Below the pieces are notes generated by a model, which saw only the letters and a list, made by a program, of their open reading frames with translations, was not told the origin of the DNA and made no database searches. The position numbers and the translations under genes were made by a program. 64,000 nucleotides of DNA from Rathayibacter agropyri (lineage in GTDB: Bacteria; Actinomycetota; Actinomycetes; Actinomycetales; Microbacteriaceae). The stretch lies in NCBI RefSeq assembly GCF_013249015.1, contig NZ_JABRPL010000001.1, forward strand, positions 978,318-1,042,317, in the 5' to 3' direction. The number at the start of each line of letters is the position of its first letter. The stretch's first letter is position 1. Positions 42,939 through 52,472 of this stretch are shown here, one piece after another.

Positions 42939-44303
42939 CTACTTCGAGGAGTCGGCCGACAACCCGTCCTTCACCAGCGAGTGCACGACGTCGTAGTCAG
43001 GGTGCTCGGGATTCACGGCCGGCGGCACCAGCTCGATCGGGTCGACCGGTTGGGACTTCGTCTTGAGCCCGAGTTGCACGAAGTAGCCGAGCATGCCCTG
43101 CGGCACGTCCGTCTTGATCACCTGCGACCCCGCCGCCGCGACGTCCTGGAACTTCGAAAGGACGTTGGCTGGTTCGAACTGGGCGAGCAGTGCCTCCTGC
43201 ACCTGGCGCTGGCGGGCCATCCTGTCGTAGTCGCTCGTCGTGTACCGGGAGCGGGCGTAGGCGAGGGCCTGCTCGCCGTTGAAGTGCCAGTGCCCCGGCT
43301 CGATCCACTGGTTGACGCCCTGCATGACGCCGTCCTCGTCGGGGAGCCCGCCAAGCGGCAGCGGCTCGTCGGCCACGTAGTCGATGTCGATCCCGCCGAG
43401 CGCACCGATCAGCTGCGCGAAGCCCTCCATGTCGATCAGGGCGTAGTACTGAATCTTTAGATCGAGGATGCCCTCGACCGCATCCCGCATGCCTTCGATC
43501 CCGGGTTCGCTGCCACGAGAGACGGCATCAGGGTAGTAGTCCGGATGCTTGAGCTGCATCTCGGTATAGATCGAGTTCAGCTTGCAGGGACTGACGTCGC
43601 ACTGACCCCGGTTGTAGCCGTCGGGGTATCGCTCGTGCATAGGGCTGTCCGCTGGAATCGGAATGTCGATGAACTCGCGCGAGATTCCGATGATCGAGGC
43701 CTTGCCGCTGGACGCGTCGATGCTCACCACCGAGATGCTGTCCGGCCGAAGTCCGTCGCGGTCCTCGCCGGCGTCGCCGCCCAGGAGCATCACGTTGTAG
43801 CGCCCGTCGACCGGCGGCTCGATCGCGCCGCCGCCGAAGATCGACGAGAGCGTGCCGCGGGTAACCCCGATGAGATAGGTGCCGTACGCGGTGGTGCCAA
43901 CCGACACCGTCATCAGCGCGATCGTCGCGAACGCGAGTACCCCGCGCATCCGGGGCCGCACCCGCACGACACGGATCAGCCGCAGTGTGTCGAGCGTCAG
44001 CACGAGCCAGACCACGCCGTACACCACGAGCGCCGCCTGAAGCGCCAGCATCGACAGGTCGACGGTGGCGAGCGTGTAGAGCCCGGTCGGGAAGACGAAG
44101 TAGAGCAGAACGCCGACGAGCAGCGCGGTCCACAGGCCGAGGGTGAAGCACAGACCGAGCCGACCGAGCCGACGGTTGCCAGCCAGCACCTGCGCTGAGC
44201 CGGGGACGAGGAAGTTGGTCACGAGCAGCCACCATGCCCGTCGGGTCATGACGTCGCGGGAGGCGGCGTCCGGATGCCGCAGCGGCAGAGCGACGGCCGT
44301 CAC
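42939..44303 (-). CDS. LCP family glycopolymer transferase (LytR-CpsA-Psr)
   Basis: A 454-residue membrane protein. Four membrane helices occupy about residues 25-150, more than in the classic single-helix LCP. The LCP domain begins [20 protein letters not shown] and has [19 protein letters not shown] and [19 protein letters not shown] with the conserved Arg/Asp. LCP enzymes move glycopolymers from lipid carriers to peptidoglycan, so this is a candidate ligase for the glycans made in the window. GTG 44303 overlaps the purE stop (GTGA). Confidence 0.95.
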   Translation of the reverse strand: MTAVALPLRHPDAASRDVMTRRAWWLLVTNFLVPGSAQVLAGNRRLGRLGLCFTLGLWTALLVGVLLYFVFPTGLYTLATVDLSMLALQAALVVYGVVWLVLTLDTLRLIRVVRVRPRMRGVLAFATIALMTVSVGTTAYGTYLIGVTRGTLSSIFGGGAIEPPVDGRYNVMLLGGDAGEDRDGLRPDSISVVSIDASSGKASIIGISREFIDIPIPADSPMHERYPDGYNRGQCDVSPCKLNSIYTEMQLKHPDYYPDAVSRGSEPGIEGMRDAVEGILDLKIQYYALIDMEGFAQLIGALGGIDIDYVADEPLPLGGLPDEDGVMQGVNQWIEPGHWHFNGEQALAYARSRYTTSDYDRMARQRQVQEALLAQFEPANVLSKFQDVAAAGSQVIKTDVPQGMLGYFVQLGLKTKSQPVDPIELVPPAVNPEHPDYDVVHSLVKDGLSADSSK

Positions 44304-44818
44304 AGGCTCGCCACCAGGGCGTCGTTCTTGCGGGCGACCTGCGCTTCGAGGTCGAGGGCGAAGGCCTCAAGCGCCGTCGCGAGCGCCTCGTCGCCGCTCG
44401 CCAAGATCCGGACCGCGAGCAGCCCCGCGTTGCGCGCACCGCCGATCGAGACCGTGGCGACGGGAACGCCGGCCGGCATCTGCACGATGGAGAGGAGCGA
44501 ATCGAGTCCGTCGAGCGTCGCCAGCGGCACAGGCACACCGACGACCGGCAGCGGAGTGACCGAGGCGAGCATCCCGGGCAGGTGGGCGGCCCCTCCGGCG
44601 CCCGCGATGAGGACGCGAAGACCGCGACCCCGCGCCTCGCGCCCGTAGGCGATCATCGCCTCCGGAGTCCGATGCGCCGACACGACCCGTACCTCGTGCG
44701 CAACCCCAAACTCGGACAGCGCCGTCGAGGCGGCCTGCATGACCGACCAGTCGGAGTCCGAACCCATCACGACACCGACGAGCGGAGCCGGACTATTCAC
44801 CAGCGCTTGGGCGCTCAT
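44300..44818 (-). CDS. purE: 5-(carboxyamino)imidazole ribonucleotide mutase
   Basis: Purine synthesis enzyme that rearranges N5-CAIR to CAIR; 172 residues. [14 protein letters not shown], the SAHRTPE catalytic loop, [11 protein letters not shown] and [14 protein letters not shown] are diagnostic. ATG 44818 is used; it lies 61 bases after the purK stop. Forms an operon with purK upstream and LCP downstream, as in other actinobacteria. Confidence 0.97.
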   Translation of the reverse strand: MSAQALVNSPAPLVGVVMGSDSDWSVMQAASTALSEFGVAHEVRVVSAHRTPEAMIAYGREARGRGLRVLIAGAGGAAHLPGMLASVTPLPVVGVPVPLATLDGLDSLLSIVQMPAGVPVATVSIGGARNAGLLAVRILASGDEALATALEAFALDLEAQVARKNDALVASL

Positions 44819-44879
44819 GAGAGGGGTCCGTCGGGAATCGGGGAGGTCGGCTGGCTTGTCACGGCGACCATCGTACGTG

Positions 44880-46010
44880 TCAGTCGGTGAGAAGAGCCGC
44901 CGCCGCGCGCGCCTCGTAGACGACGAGATCGAGCTCGTCACCGGTCGCGTTCACGTGCCCCACCTTCCGCCCGGGTCGCGGCTCCTTGCTGTAGTTGTGC
45001 ACTTTCACACTCGGATGCTCGGCCAGCACGCGCGGGTACCGGTCGGTCAGCGACTCCCCCGCCGGGCCGCCCAGCACGTTCACCATCACGGTCCACGGAT
45101 CCCGGCAGCCGGTCGCTCCGAGCGGGAGATCGAGCACCGCGCGCAGGTGCTGCTCGAACTGGGAGGTGGTCGAGCCGTCCATCGTCCAGTGGCCGCTGTT
45201 GTGCGGGCGCATCGCCAGCTCGTTCACCAGGATGCGGTCGTCCGTCGTCTCGAAGAGCTCGACGGCAAGCACTCCGGTGACATCAAGGCTCTCGGCGAGG
45301 GTCTCGGCGATCCCGGCCGCCACCTCGGCGATCCTGCCGGCGGAGGCGGGGGCGGGGGCGATCACCTCCGAGCAGACGCCGTCGCGCTGAACCGATTCCA
45401 CAACGGGCCAGAGAGTGCTCTCGCCAGAGGGACGCCGGGCCACAAGCTGGGCGAGTTCTCGGCGGAAGTCGACGAGTTCCTCGACCAGGAGCGATCCGCC
45501 CCGGCCGTCCTCGGCGAGCGCCGTGAACCAGTCATCCGCCTCGTGGGCGCCGTGTACAACGCGGACGCCTTTGCCGTCGTAACCGCCGCGCGCCGTCTTC
45601 ACGACAGCGCTGCCACCGTGCTCGGCGAGAAATTCCGCCAGCTCGTCGGCCGAGGAGATTTCCGCCCAGTCGGGGACGGGAATGCCCAGTTCGCTCAGGC
45701 GCCGGCGCATCATCAGCTTGTCCTGCGCGTACAGCAGGGCATCCGGGCCGGGGTGGACCGGGACACCGCGGGCGGCAAGTTCTCGTAGGATCGGCTGCGG
45801 CACGTGCTCGTGGTCGAACGTGACCACATCGACCGTCTCGGCGAAGGCGAGCACCGTGCCGGCATCGCGGTAGTCGCCGACGCGCGTCGCAGCGAGAGCC
45901 GCCGGGGCACCGTCGCTCTCGGCAAGCACGGCGATCTCGATGCCGAGCTCCACCGCCGCGGGAATCATCATCCGGGCGAGCTGGCCGCCTCCGATCACGC
46001 CAACGCGCAT
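44880..46010 (-). CDS. purK: N5-carboxyaminoimidazole ribonucleotide synthase
   Basis: ATP-grasp enzyme of purine synthesis that makes N5-CAIR from AIR, bicarbonate and ATP; 376 residues. [13 protein letters not shown] opens the protein; [14 protein letters not shown] is the ATP-grasp loop; [14 protein letters not shown] is the PurK signature. ATG 46010 has GGAGGAG four to five bases upstream. It precedes purE. Confidence 0.97.
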   Translation of the reverse strand: MRVGVIGGGQLARMMIPAAVELGIEIAVLAESDGAPAALAATRVGDYRDAGTVLAFAETVDVVTFDHEHVPQPILRELAARGVPVHPGPDALLYAQDKLMMRRRLSELGIPVPDWAEISSADELAEFLAEHGGSAVVKTARGGYDGKGVRVVHGAHEADDWFTALAEDGRGGSLLVEELVDFRRELAQLVARRPSGESTLWPVVESVQRDGVCSEVIAPAPASAGRIAEVAAGIAETLAESLDVTGVLAVELFETTDDRILVNELAMRPHNSGHWTMDGSTTSQFEQHLRAVLDLPLGATGCRDPWTVMVNVLGGPAGESLTDRYPRVLAEHPSVKVHNYSKEPRPGRKVGHVNATGDELDLVVYEARAAAALLTD

Positions 46011-46078
46011 GGAACTCCTCCGTCTCCGCCCGCTGACGCGGTGCGGCTCCATGCTACCGACGCCACCGGAGGGCGAGC

Positions 46079-46576
46079 TCAGGCCGGCGGTGGCCACTCC
46101 GGCTCCGGCCCGGGCGCGGCGGCGATGACGGTGCGCAGCAGTTCGGCGGCGAGTTCCGGATCGGGGAGATCACGCAACTGGAACACCTCGGCCCCGCCCT
46201 GGACGATGGCGATGTCGCCGCAACGCGCCAGCCGCTGGGCGAGCGTGCGCCGGACGGACACACTCATCCGCGGGTCAAAGACGAGATCGGCCCGGCGCAC
46301 CGCGACCACTCCGCGGCGCGCAGTCAGGCCCCTCGCCGTGATCCGGTAGCGGATGCTCGCCCACCGCGCGATGCCGGGCACGCACAGCAGGAGCACCAAA
46401 ACCGCCGTGCCGATGCCGATGATCCAGCGCTGCAGTGCGAGCTCGAACTGCGCCGCGAAGTAGAAGCCGGTCCAGGTCAGCAGCAGGAAACCGAGAACGG
46501 GGGTGACCGCGCCACGCGCGCGCGGGGTGAGCCGGGCGAGCTCGCGGTCGGCGGGGTTGGGTGCGGATCGGGCCAT
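46079..46576 (-). CDS. PH domain-containing membrane protein
   Basis: A 165-residue protein with two membrane helices (about 25-43 and 50-68) followed by a bacterial PH-like (bPH2) domain: YRITARGLTARRGVVAVRRADL. Role unknown; the gene is a constant neighbour of birA and purK in actinobacteria (Rv3278c-like). ATG 46576 shares its A with the birA stop (TGATG). Confidence 0.88.
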   Translation of the reverse strand: MARSAPNPADRELARLTPRARGAVTPVLGFLLLTWTGFYFAAQFELALQRWIIGIGTAVLVLLLCVPGIARWASIRYRITARGLTARRGVVAVRRADLVFDPRMSVSVRRTLAQRLARCGDIAIVQGGAEVFQLRDLPDPELAAELLRTVIAAAPGPEPEWPPPA

Positions 46577-47343
46577 CAGGATCGCAGGTGCGTGACGTCG
46601 CCCGCCGAGAACACGCGCCGCGCCCCGTCCTGCTCGAGCACGAGACCGCCGTCGGTACCGAGGGCGACCGCGACTCCCTCCGCGTGTGTGCTGTCGGGCA
46701 GTTCCAGCCGTACTCGTGAGCCGAGCGTTGAGCAGGAGGCGCGGACCGCGGCGGCCGCGCCCGAGGCCTCGGCGTCGTCTAGGGCCAGCAGCGGTCGCAG
46801 CAGCGCCGAGAATTCGGTGAGGAAGGCGGCGAACACTGCGTCGGGGTCCGTCGTCCGTGCGCCGGCAAGGGCGAGAGACGTGGCCGTCGGAACGGGGAGT
46901 TCCTTCTCCTCCAGCAGCAGGTTGATGCCGGTGCCGACGACGACGCGGCCGTCAGGGAGCCGCTCGGCGAGGATGCCCGCCGTCTTCCGCCCGTCGATCA
47001 GGACGTCGTTGGGCCACTTCACCGCGACTTCTGCGGTGACAAGCGGAGCGACGGCGGAGGCGAGGGCGGCGCCGGCCACCAGCGGCAGCCAGCCGAGGGC
47101 AGCCGTCTCCAGATCGGAGGCGTCGACCAGAGTCGAGGCCGCGAGCGTCCGCCCCGGGGGCGCCTGCCAGACGCGGTCAAGCCGCCCGCGGCCTGCCCGC
47201 TGGTCATCGGTCGCGACCGCCGAGAGGTGCGGCCAGGCGACGGGCTCAGCGGTCGCGCGCTCGCGGAGCTCGTCGTTCGTGGACCCCGCGTGCTCGAGCA
47301 CCAGGATGCGAGGGGAGACGGCGGCGGAGAGCGGGAGCTGCAT
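46576..47343 (-). CDS. birA: Biotin--[acetyl-CoA-carboxylase] ligase
   Basis: Class I biotin protein ligase of 255 residues without an N-terminal DNA-binding domain. AGRGRLDRVWQAPPG is the biotinyl-AMP loop; VKWPNDVLIDGRKTAGIL and VGTGINLLL complete the active site. It biotinylates the carboxylase alpha subunit encoded 10 kb to the right and is divergent from accD. ATG 47343 sits six bases after a TAGCGT box. Confidence 0.96.
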   Translation of the reverse strand: MQLPLSAAVSPRILVLEHAGSTNDELRERATAEPVAWPHLSAVATDDQRAGRGRLDRVWQAPPGRTLAASTLVDASDLETAALGWLPLVAGAALASAVAPLVTAEVAVKWPNDVLIDGRKTAGILAERLPDGRVVVGTGINLLLEEKELPVPTATSLALAGARTTDPDAVFAAFLTEFSALLRPLLALDDAEASGAAAAVRASCSTLGSRVRLELPDSTHAEGVAVALGTDGGLVLEQDGARRVFSAGDVTHLRS

Positions 47344-47349
47344 CCGGCC

Positions 47350-47355
47350 ACGCTA
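47350..47355 (-). promoter_or_regulatory. -10 box for birA (leaderless)
   Basis: TAGCGT on the minus strand, six bases before ATG 47343. Confidence 0.5.
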
Positions 47356-47489
47356 GCGGCGGCTCCCGCGAGGCGCCTCGGAGCGGAGTGGTTCCGGACG
47401 CGAAGCGACGACATGCGTTGTGCGGATCCTCCCGCCGGACGCCGCGCTCCCTGTGCGGCTGCAACAAGAGGGCCCTCCTCGGCCGCCGG

Positions 47490-47495
47490 TAGGGT
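47490..47495 (+). promoter_or_regulatory. -10 box for accD (leaderless)
   Basis: TAGGGT, six bases before GTG 47502. Confidence 0.55.
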
Positions 47496-47501
47496 GAGCG
47501 G

Positions 47502-49106
47502 GTGACCGCGAACTTCGAACGTCCCGCGCCCGATCTGTACACGACCGCGGGAAAGATCGCGGACCTGCGCGACCGCTACCACGAGGCCGTCACGGCCAGT
47601 GGCGAAGCGGCGATCGAGAAGCAGCATGCCAAGGGCAAGATGACCGCCCGCGAGCGCATCGACACCCTCCTCGACCCCGGATCCTTCGTCGAGCTGGACG
47701 AGTTCGTCCGCCACCGCACCTACGCCTTCGGTATGGAGAAGAAGCGCCCCTACGGCGACGCCGTCGTCACCGGGACGGGCACCATCCACGGCCGACAGGT
47801 GGCCGTGTACTCGCAGGACTTCACGATCTTCGGCGGCTCCCTCGGCGAGGTCGCCGGCGAGAAGATCATCAAGGTGATGGACCTCGCCCTGAAGACAGGC
47901 GTGCCGATCATCGGCATCCTCGACTCCGGCGGAGCCCGCATCCAGGAGGGCGTGGTCGCCCTCGGCAAGTACGGTGAGATCTTCCGCCGCAACACCGCGT
48001 CCAGCGGAGTGATCCCCCAGATCTCGATCATCTGCGGCCCGGCCGCGGGCGGCGCGGTCTACTCCCCCGCCCTGACCGACTTCGTGATCATGGTCGACAA
48101 GACCAGCCAGATGTTCGTGACCGGCCCCGACGTGATTAAGACCGTCACCGGCGAGGACGTCGGCATGGAGGAGTTGGGCGGCGCCCTGACCCACAACAAG
48201 GTGTCGGGCGTTTCGCACTACCTGGCCAGCGACGAGAATGACGCGCTCGACTACGCGCGAACGCTCCTCTCTTTCCTCCCCGACAACAACCTTTCTCCTG
48301 TCCCCGTCTTCGACACTGAGGTCGACCTCGAGACCACCGACGCGGACCGCTTCCTCGACACCGTCATCCCCGACAGCCCGAACCAGCCGTACGACATGCG
48401 CGCCGTGATCGAGCACATCGTCGACGAGGGGGACTTCCTCGAGGTGCAGCCGCTGTTCGCCCCGAACATCGTGATCGGCTTCGGCCGCGTCGAGGGCCGC
48501 TCCGTCGGCATCATCGCAAACCAGCCGAGCGCAATGGCGGGCACCCTGAACATCGAGGCCGGCGAAAAGGCCTCCCGCTTCGTCCGCTTCTGCGACGCGT
48601 TCTCGCTGCCGATCCTCACCCTGGTCGACGTCCCGGGCTATCTGCCGGGCACCGACCAGGAGTGGACGGGCGTCATCCGACGCGGCGCGAAGTTGCTGTA
48701 CGCCTACGCCGAGGCGACCGTGCCGCTAGTCACCGTCATCCTGCGCAAGGCTTACGGCGGCGCCTATATCGTGATGGGTTCCAAGCAGCTCGGCGCCGAT
48801 ATCAACCTGGCCTGGCCGACCGCCGAGATCGCCGTCATGGGCGGCCAGGGCGCCGTCAACATTCTCTATCGCACCGAGATCCGCAAGGCGGAGGAGGCCG
48901 GCGAGGACGTCGCGGCCGTGCGGACCCGCCTCGCGAACGAGTACACCTATAACGTGGCGAGCCCTTTCCTCGCCGCCGAGCGCGGCGAACTCGACGGCGT
49001 CATCGAGCCGTCGGCGACGCGTGTCTCTGTCACCAAGGCGCTGCGGGCGCTGCGCACGAAGCGGGCGAGCCAGCCCCCCAAGAAGCACGGCAACATCCCG
49101 CTCTGA
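47502..49106 (+). CDS. accD: Acyl-CoA carboxylase beta (carboxyltransferase) subunit
   Basis: Carboxyltransferase of acetyl/propionyl-CoA carboxylase, 534 residues. [17 protein letters not shown] opens the crotonase-fold region; the two oxyanion-hole regions are [10 protein letters not shown] and [12 protein letters not shown]; the tail KKHGNIPL is typical. With the biotinylated alpha subunit it makes malonyl- or methylmalonyl-CoA for fatty acid synthesis; substrate choice is not visible. GTG 47502 follows a -10 box. The epsilon subunit gene lies 2.8 kb away, past an unrelated convergent gene. Confidence 0.96.
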   Translation: MTANFERPAPDLYTTAGKIADLRDRYHEAVTASGEAAIEKQHAKGKMTARERIDTLLDPGSFVELDEFVRHRTYAFGMEKKRPYGDAVVTGTGTIHGRQVAVYSQDFTIFGGSLGEVAGEKIIKVMDLALKTGVPIIGILDSGGARIQEGVVALGKYGEIFRRNTASSGVIPQISIICGPAAGGAVYSPALTDFVIMVDKTSQMFVTGPDVIKTVTGEDVGMEELGGALTHNKVSGVSHYLASDENDALDYARTLLSFLPDNNLSPVPVFDTEVDLETTDADRFLDTVIPDSPNQPYDMRAVIEHIVDEGDFLEVQPLFAPNIVIGFGRVEGRSVGIIANQPSAMAGTLNIEAGEKASRFVRFCDAFSLPILTLVDVPGYLPGTDQEWTGVIRRGAKLLYAYAEATVPLVTVILRKAYGGAYIVMGSKQLGADINLAWPTAEIAVMGGQGAVNILYRTEIRKAEEAGEDVAAVRTRLANEYTYNVASPFLAAERGELDGVIEPSATRVSVTKALRALRTKRASQPPKKHGNIPL

Positions 49107-49117
49107 TCTGCGCGGTC

Positions 49118-49156
49118 CCGCGTCCCTCCGCTGCGGCGGCTCAGCGGGCCGCGGGG
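49118..49156. terminator. GC-rich terminator hairpin after accD
   Basis: Outer CCCGCG/CGCGGG and inner CCGCTG/CAGCGG arms between two convergent genes. Confidence 0.55.
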
Positions 49157-49182
49157 GGCGGGCGGTGGGACTCGCGAAGCGG

Positions 49183-51825
49183 TCAGTCGGTGCGGCCGGT
49201 GTTCGCGGCGGTGGGCAGTTGCTCGGCGGGGGCTGTGGGCTTCTGCTCGGCGGGGGCGACCGGTTTCTGCTCGGCGAGGGGGACGGGCTTCGCCTCCGAC
49301 GCGGGAGCCTCCTTCTCCTCGGGCTTAGCGCCGACCACTCGCGCGAAGGCGAGGGCCTGCGAGGCCGAAAGATCCGGCAGATACGCGCGGCCGAGCGCCG
49401 CTCCGATCCGCGGAAGCTGAAGCGCGTCGGCGTACGTCATCCACAGGCCCGCGTAGCGCGGGTGGAACTTGGCTTTGAAGCGGAAGAGCGACGTGAATCC
49501 GTAGGCCGGTTCGAGCGTGCGTGAGATGAATTCGAGCAGGCGCGACAGCACCGTTGGCTCGGGTGCTTCCTGACCCTCCTCAACCGGCGCGGTCGCGAGC
49601 GGTGCTCCCGAGAGCGAGAGGAATTCTCCCCCCTCCTCCTTGACCCGCAACGCGGCGGAGGCGATGAGGAACTCCATGATCCCGGGCATCGCATCGTCGG
49701 AGCGGCGCATGAAATCCAGCGTCCAGCCGACGATCTTGCCCTCGCGGTGCACCGGGAGCCAGCTCGTCACGCCCTGCAGGACGCCGTCCGGACCGACTGC
49801 GAGCAACAGGGCGACATCGGGATCGCGTACCTCGTCGATTCCGCCGAGAGTGAATCCCATTTCGGGCAGCGACTTTTCGGCCACCCAGCGCTCGGACAGG
49901 TCGACGATCTGGTTCGCCATGCCGAGCGAGAGCTGGGGCCAACTCGTCCATTGAGCCTCGATCCCGAGCTTGATCCCGCGGTTGAGCGGATAGCGCACCT
50001 TCTGCCAGTGCTTGCCGGTGAGTTGGAAGTCGGAAAGCTCGATGATCGTCTCCTCGCCCACCGAGATGCGCGACCAGCCGAGTTCGTCGAAGACCGGGAG
50101 CAGCTCGTCGTGGATGCTGTAGAACACCGGAGTCCAGCTGCGCTCGTCGCAGAACCGGATGAACTCCGCGACCGTCTGCGCTCGCCGTTCAGGAGCACAT
50201 GCCGGATCGGAGAGCGTGATCGCGACGCCTCCGATCACCCGGTAGGCGACTCCGCTGGTGCCGTCGGCCGAGATCCAGTGTGCGTTGCCCTCCCAGGTCC
50301 CCTGGTGGCCGAGGCTGCCCGCTCCATGCTGGGCGAGCAGGGCGCGGTAACGGGCCTCGTCCCCGCGCACGCGCTGGACGTCGGTCGCCCGCAGCAGCGC
50401 GACAATCGCCACCACCACCAGCAGCCAGAACACGGGGCCGACCCACTCGAAGACGAGGCGCGAGATCGGCTCGCGAGGCACCGCCAGCAGCCCGGCACCG
50501 CCAAGGAAGCCGACCGGCACGAAGCGCAGCAGCCCGTCCAGCAGGAGCCGCCCGAAGCCGAGGAGAGGCTCGAACCTCGTGCGCACACCCGCCGAGAGAA
50601 GGAGGTAGCCGACGAGGCAGGCGATGAAACCGGCCGCGACGACGCGGCTCCAGAGCCGGGCCGCAGCCCGGGGAGCGCGGATGCGGAAGTGGCGACGGCT
50701 CAACACCAGCACCGCCACCACGGCGAGCGGCACCAGAACTGTCGTCGCCATCCAGAGCAGGTATTCGGCGTAGTACTGGAACTCGGGGTGGCGAGCGGCA
50801 CGCTGGAGCGAGAAGAGCTCGAGGACAGCAATGGCGAGGTTGACACCTATCGCCAGGAGCAGACCGAGCCGCCGTCCTGAGCGCAGGCCGTATGCGGCAA
50901 CCAGCAAGAGGATCAGAGGGACAAAGGTCAGCAAAATCGGCCCTGGCGCGACGAGACTCAGTCGCACGTGGTGCGAGCAGTGGCGAATAGCTCGACTGCA
51001 CGGATCGTCGAGATCCGTCGTCCCGGTGAATGCGCTCTGCAGGATTCGGCCGAGGAACGAGAACGGCCCGTAGCCGGAATCCGAGAGAACCGCGACCAGG
51101 GGACCGATCGCCGTCACGGCGACGACGGTCGCGACCAGGGCTCGTGATTCTCGATGCGAACTCGGCGCAGGCCGATGCGGTCGCAGGCCCGCCGCTCCGC
51201 TCAAGAGCACCTCGCCGAGCACCAGCCCCGTCACTCCAGCGAGGAGCCGGTAGACGTCGGCAGAATCACCCGCGTAAAGCACGAACATCAGCACGACGGC
51301 AAACGTCACGACTCGCAAGCGCCGCCGCCACAGCGCGCCCATGAACGCGGTCGCCGTCACCACGGCGCCGACCCCGCCGATCAGCGGATCGAAGGTGTGA
51401 TCGCCGACGGTGTCGCCAGCCCACCACTCGCCGAACGTGGCGCCGATCGTCTGGAGGGACGTCCCGAGCACAGTTCCGACCGCGCCGGTGACAACGAATG
51501 CCGTGACGGTCCGTATGGCGCCCATTCGACGCTCAGCAACGATCAGCAAGGGGAGGAGAACGACGACGTCGACGAGCAGCTGGAGCGGGGCGGAGGAGAT
51601 TAGAAGAGACGTCACCGCAGCCCACGGTCGGCCGGCGAGCGTGGTGTCGGCGCTCGTCGCCCACCACGCCGTCGTCTCGGCGCTCGCGGGTGCCAAGAGG
51701 GTCCCGGTCACCGCACTGGCCACCAGCAGGACGAGGGTCGTCGTGACAGCGGCCGGGGATCGACGCATCAGCAGGCGCAGGGGGCGTACCGCAGCAGCGC
51801 CGCTCCTCGGGATCCACGTCGGCAT
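49183..51825 (-). CDS. Pseudo-rhomboid/DUF2156 protein (MprF-like synthetase domain)
   Basis: An 880-residue protein. The N-terminal about 200 residues align in outline with rhomboid proteases, but the active-site Ser motif is GGVGA (150-154) and the usual His is missing, so it is a pseudo-rhomboid. More membrane helices follow to about 470. The C-terminal half is a DUF2156/GNAT-type domain (WTPVFYSIHDELLPVFDELG, RYPLNRGIKLG) related to lysyl-phosphatidylglycerol synthetases. The last 40 residues repeat AEQKPVAP-like units. It may transfer an amino acid to a lipid (inference). ATG 51825; AGGAG ten bases upstream. It splits accD from accE. Confidence 0.87.
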   Translation of the reverse strand: MPTWIPRSGAAAVRPLRLLMRRSPAAVTTTLVLLVASAVTGTLLAPASAETTAWWATSADTTLAGRPWAAVTSLLISSAPLQLLVDVVVLLPLLIVAERRMGAIRTVTAFVVTGAVGTVLGTSLQTIGATFGEWWAGDTVGDHTFDPLIGGVGAVVTATAFMGALWRRRLRVVTFAVVLMFVLYAGDSADVYRLLAGVTGLVLGEVLLSGAAGLRPHRPAPSSHRESRALVATVVAVTAIGPLVAVLSDSGYGPFSFLGRILQSAFTGTTDLDDPCSRAIRHCSHHVRLSLVAPGPILLTFVPLILLLVAAYGLRSGRRLGLLLAIGVNLAIAVLELFSLQRAARHPEFQYYAEYLLWMATTVLVPLAVVAVLVLSRRHFRIRAPRAAARLWSRVVAAGFIACLVGYLLLSAGVRTRFEPLLGFGRLLLDGLLRFVPVGFLGGAGLLAVPREPISRLVFEWVGPVFWLLVVVAIVALLRATDVQRVRGDEARYRALLAQHGAGSLGHQGTWEGNAHWISADGTSGVAYRVIGGVAITLSDPACAPERRAQTVAEFIRFCDERSWTPVFYSIHDELLPVFDELGWSRISVGEETIIELSDFQLTGKHWQKVRYPLNRGIKLGIEAQWTSWPQLSLGMANQIVDLSERWVAEKSLPEMGFTLGGIDEVRDPDVALLLAVGPDGVLQGVTSWLPVHREGKIVGWTLDFMRRSDDAMPGIMEFLIASAALRVKEEGGEFLSLSGAPLATAPVEEGQEAPEPTVLSRLLEFISRTLEPAYGFTSLFRFKAKFHPRYAGLWMTYADALQLPRIGAALGRAYLPDLSASQALAFARVVGAKPEEKEAPASEAKPVPLAEQKPVAPAEQKPTAPAEQLPTAANTGRTD

Positions 51826-51926
51826 ACTGATGGAACTCCTGTTCGCGACGGGGTGAGCGTCACTCTGGCGGCGCCCGGCGTCATCATAGCCATGTGGTGC
51901 TGGCCAATGCCGTGAACGGCGTGCGA

Positions 51927-51932
51927 TAGCGT
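51927..51932 (+). promoter_or_regulatory. -10 box for the acyl-CoA carboxylase epsilon gene (leaderless)
   Basis: TAGCGT, six bases before ATG 51939. Confidence 0.5.
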
Positions 51933-51938
51933 CACGGC

Positions 51939-52160
51939 ATGACAGCTTCCGACTCCGCGCCCGCCGTCGTCATCTCCACTCCCGACCTCGACGAGCGTCA
52001 GATCGCCGCAGTAACCGCCGTCGTGACGGCTCTCGCCACGCAAGCGCCCACGGAGCCCGAGGCTCCGAAAGAGCTGAGCGGAGGGTGGAACGACCGCGCC
52101 ACGGCCGCACGCTCGCCGCTGCGGCCTGCTCCCGGTGCCTGGCGCTCATTCTCGGGCTGA
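51939..52160 (+). CDS. Acyl-CoA carboxylase epsilon subunit
   Basis: A 73-residue protein. The C-terminal segment GGWNDRATAARSPLRPAPGAW matches the actinobacterial acyl-CoA carboxylase epsilon (AccE/PccE) tail, ending PGAWRSF; the first half, with LDERQIAAVTAVVTAL, is a short helix. It stabilises the alpha-beta complex. It normally directly follows accD; here a large convergent gene lies between, and it has its own -10 box. Confidence 0.85.
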   Translation: MTASDSAPAVVISTPDLDERQIAAVTAVVTALATQAPTEPEAPKELSGGWNDRATAARSPLRPAPGAWRSFSG

Positions 52161-52272
52161 ATCTCGTTTTGTCCCCCGATTAGTCCCCTAAAATGCCGAC
52201 TATCCAGCGCTCTGCCGGGCGAGGATAGTAATCGACGTACGGTGCTCCTTCGTCAGAAGGGACACCGCCAAT
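52161..52272. other. Left part of the 308-base spacer after accE
   Basis: A/T-richer than its surroundings, with no gene seen. The rest of this spacer holds the hairpin array and the 18-base repeats listed separately. Confidence 0.4.
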
Positions 52273-52394
52273 CACCCGCCTACCAGGGTAAGCAGGCGGG
52301 TGTGTTGGGGGCGAGTGAGGGCGATATTCGGGTTGTTGCCCTCACTCGGGGTTTGACGGCGGGCCGCCCCCTCTTCGGAGGAACTGGGCGGCCC
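52273..52394. other. Array of three strong hairpins
   Basis: Stem 1: CACCCGCCT/AGGCGGGTG, 12-base loop (52273-52302). Stem 2: CGAGTGAGGGC/GCCCTCACTCG, 11 bp, 15-base loop (52312-52348). Stem 3: GGGCCGCCC/GGGCGGCCC plus CCTC-TTCG-GAGG with a UUCG tetraloop (52361-52394). It lies between accE and the convergent kinase-like gene. Either a cluster of terminators or a structured RNA; no ORF of convincing codon use crosses it. Confidence 0.6.
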
Positions 52395-52418
52395 GTCGTA
52401 CTCCGTTAACGGGACGGT

Positions 52419-52472
52419 GTTCCTCGCAGGCATCACGTTCCTCGCAGGCATCACGTTCCTCGGGGGAATCAC
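52419..52472. repeat. 18-base tandem repeat, 3 copies
   Basis: GTTCCTCGCAGGCATCAC at 52419-52436 and 52437-52454, both identical, then a degenerate copy (GTTCCTCGGGGGAATCAC) at 52455-52472 that overlaps the stop codon of the gene at 52469-53512. Three units only; not CRISPR-like. Confidence 0.7.

Noticed and set aside
52419-52472. CRISPR-like short repeat
   Set aside because: Units abut directly with no spacers; only three copies.
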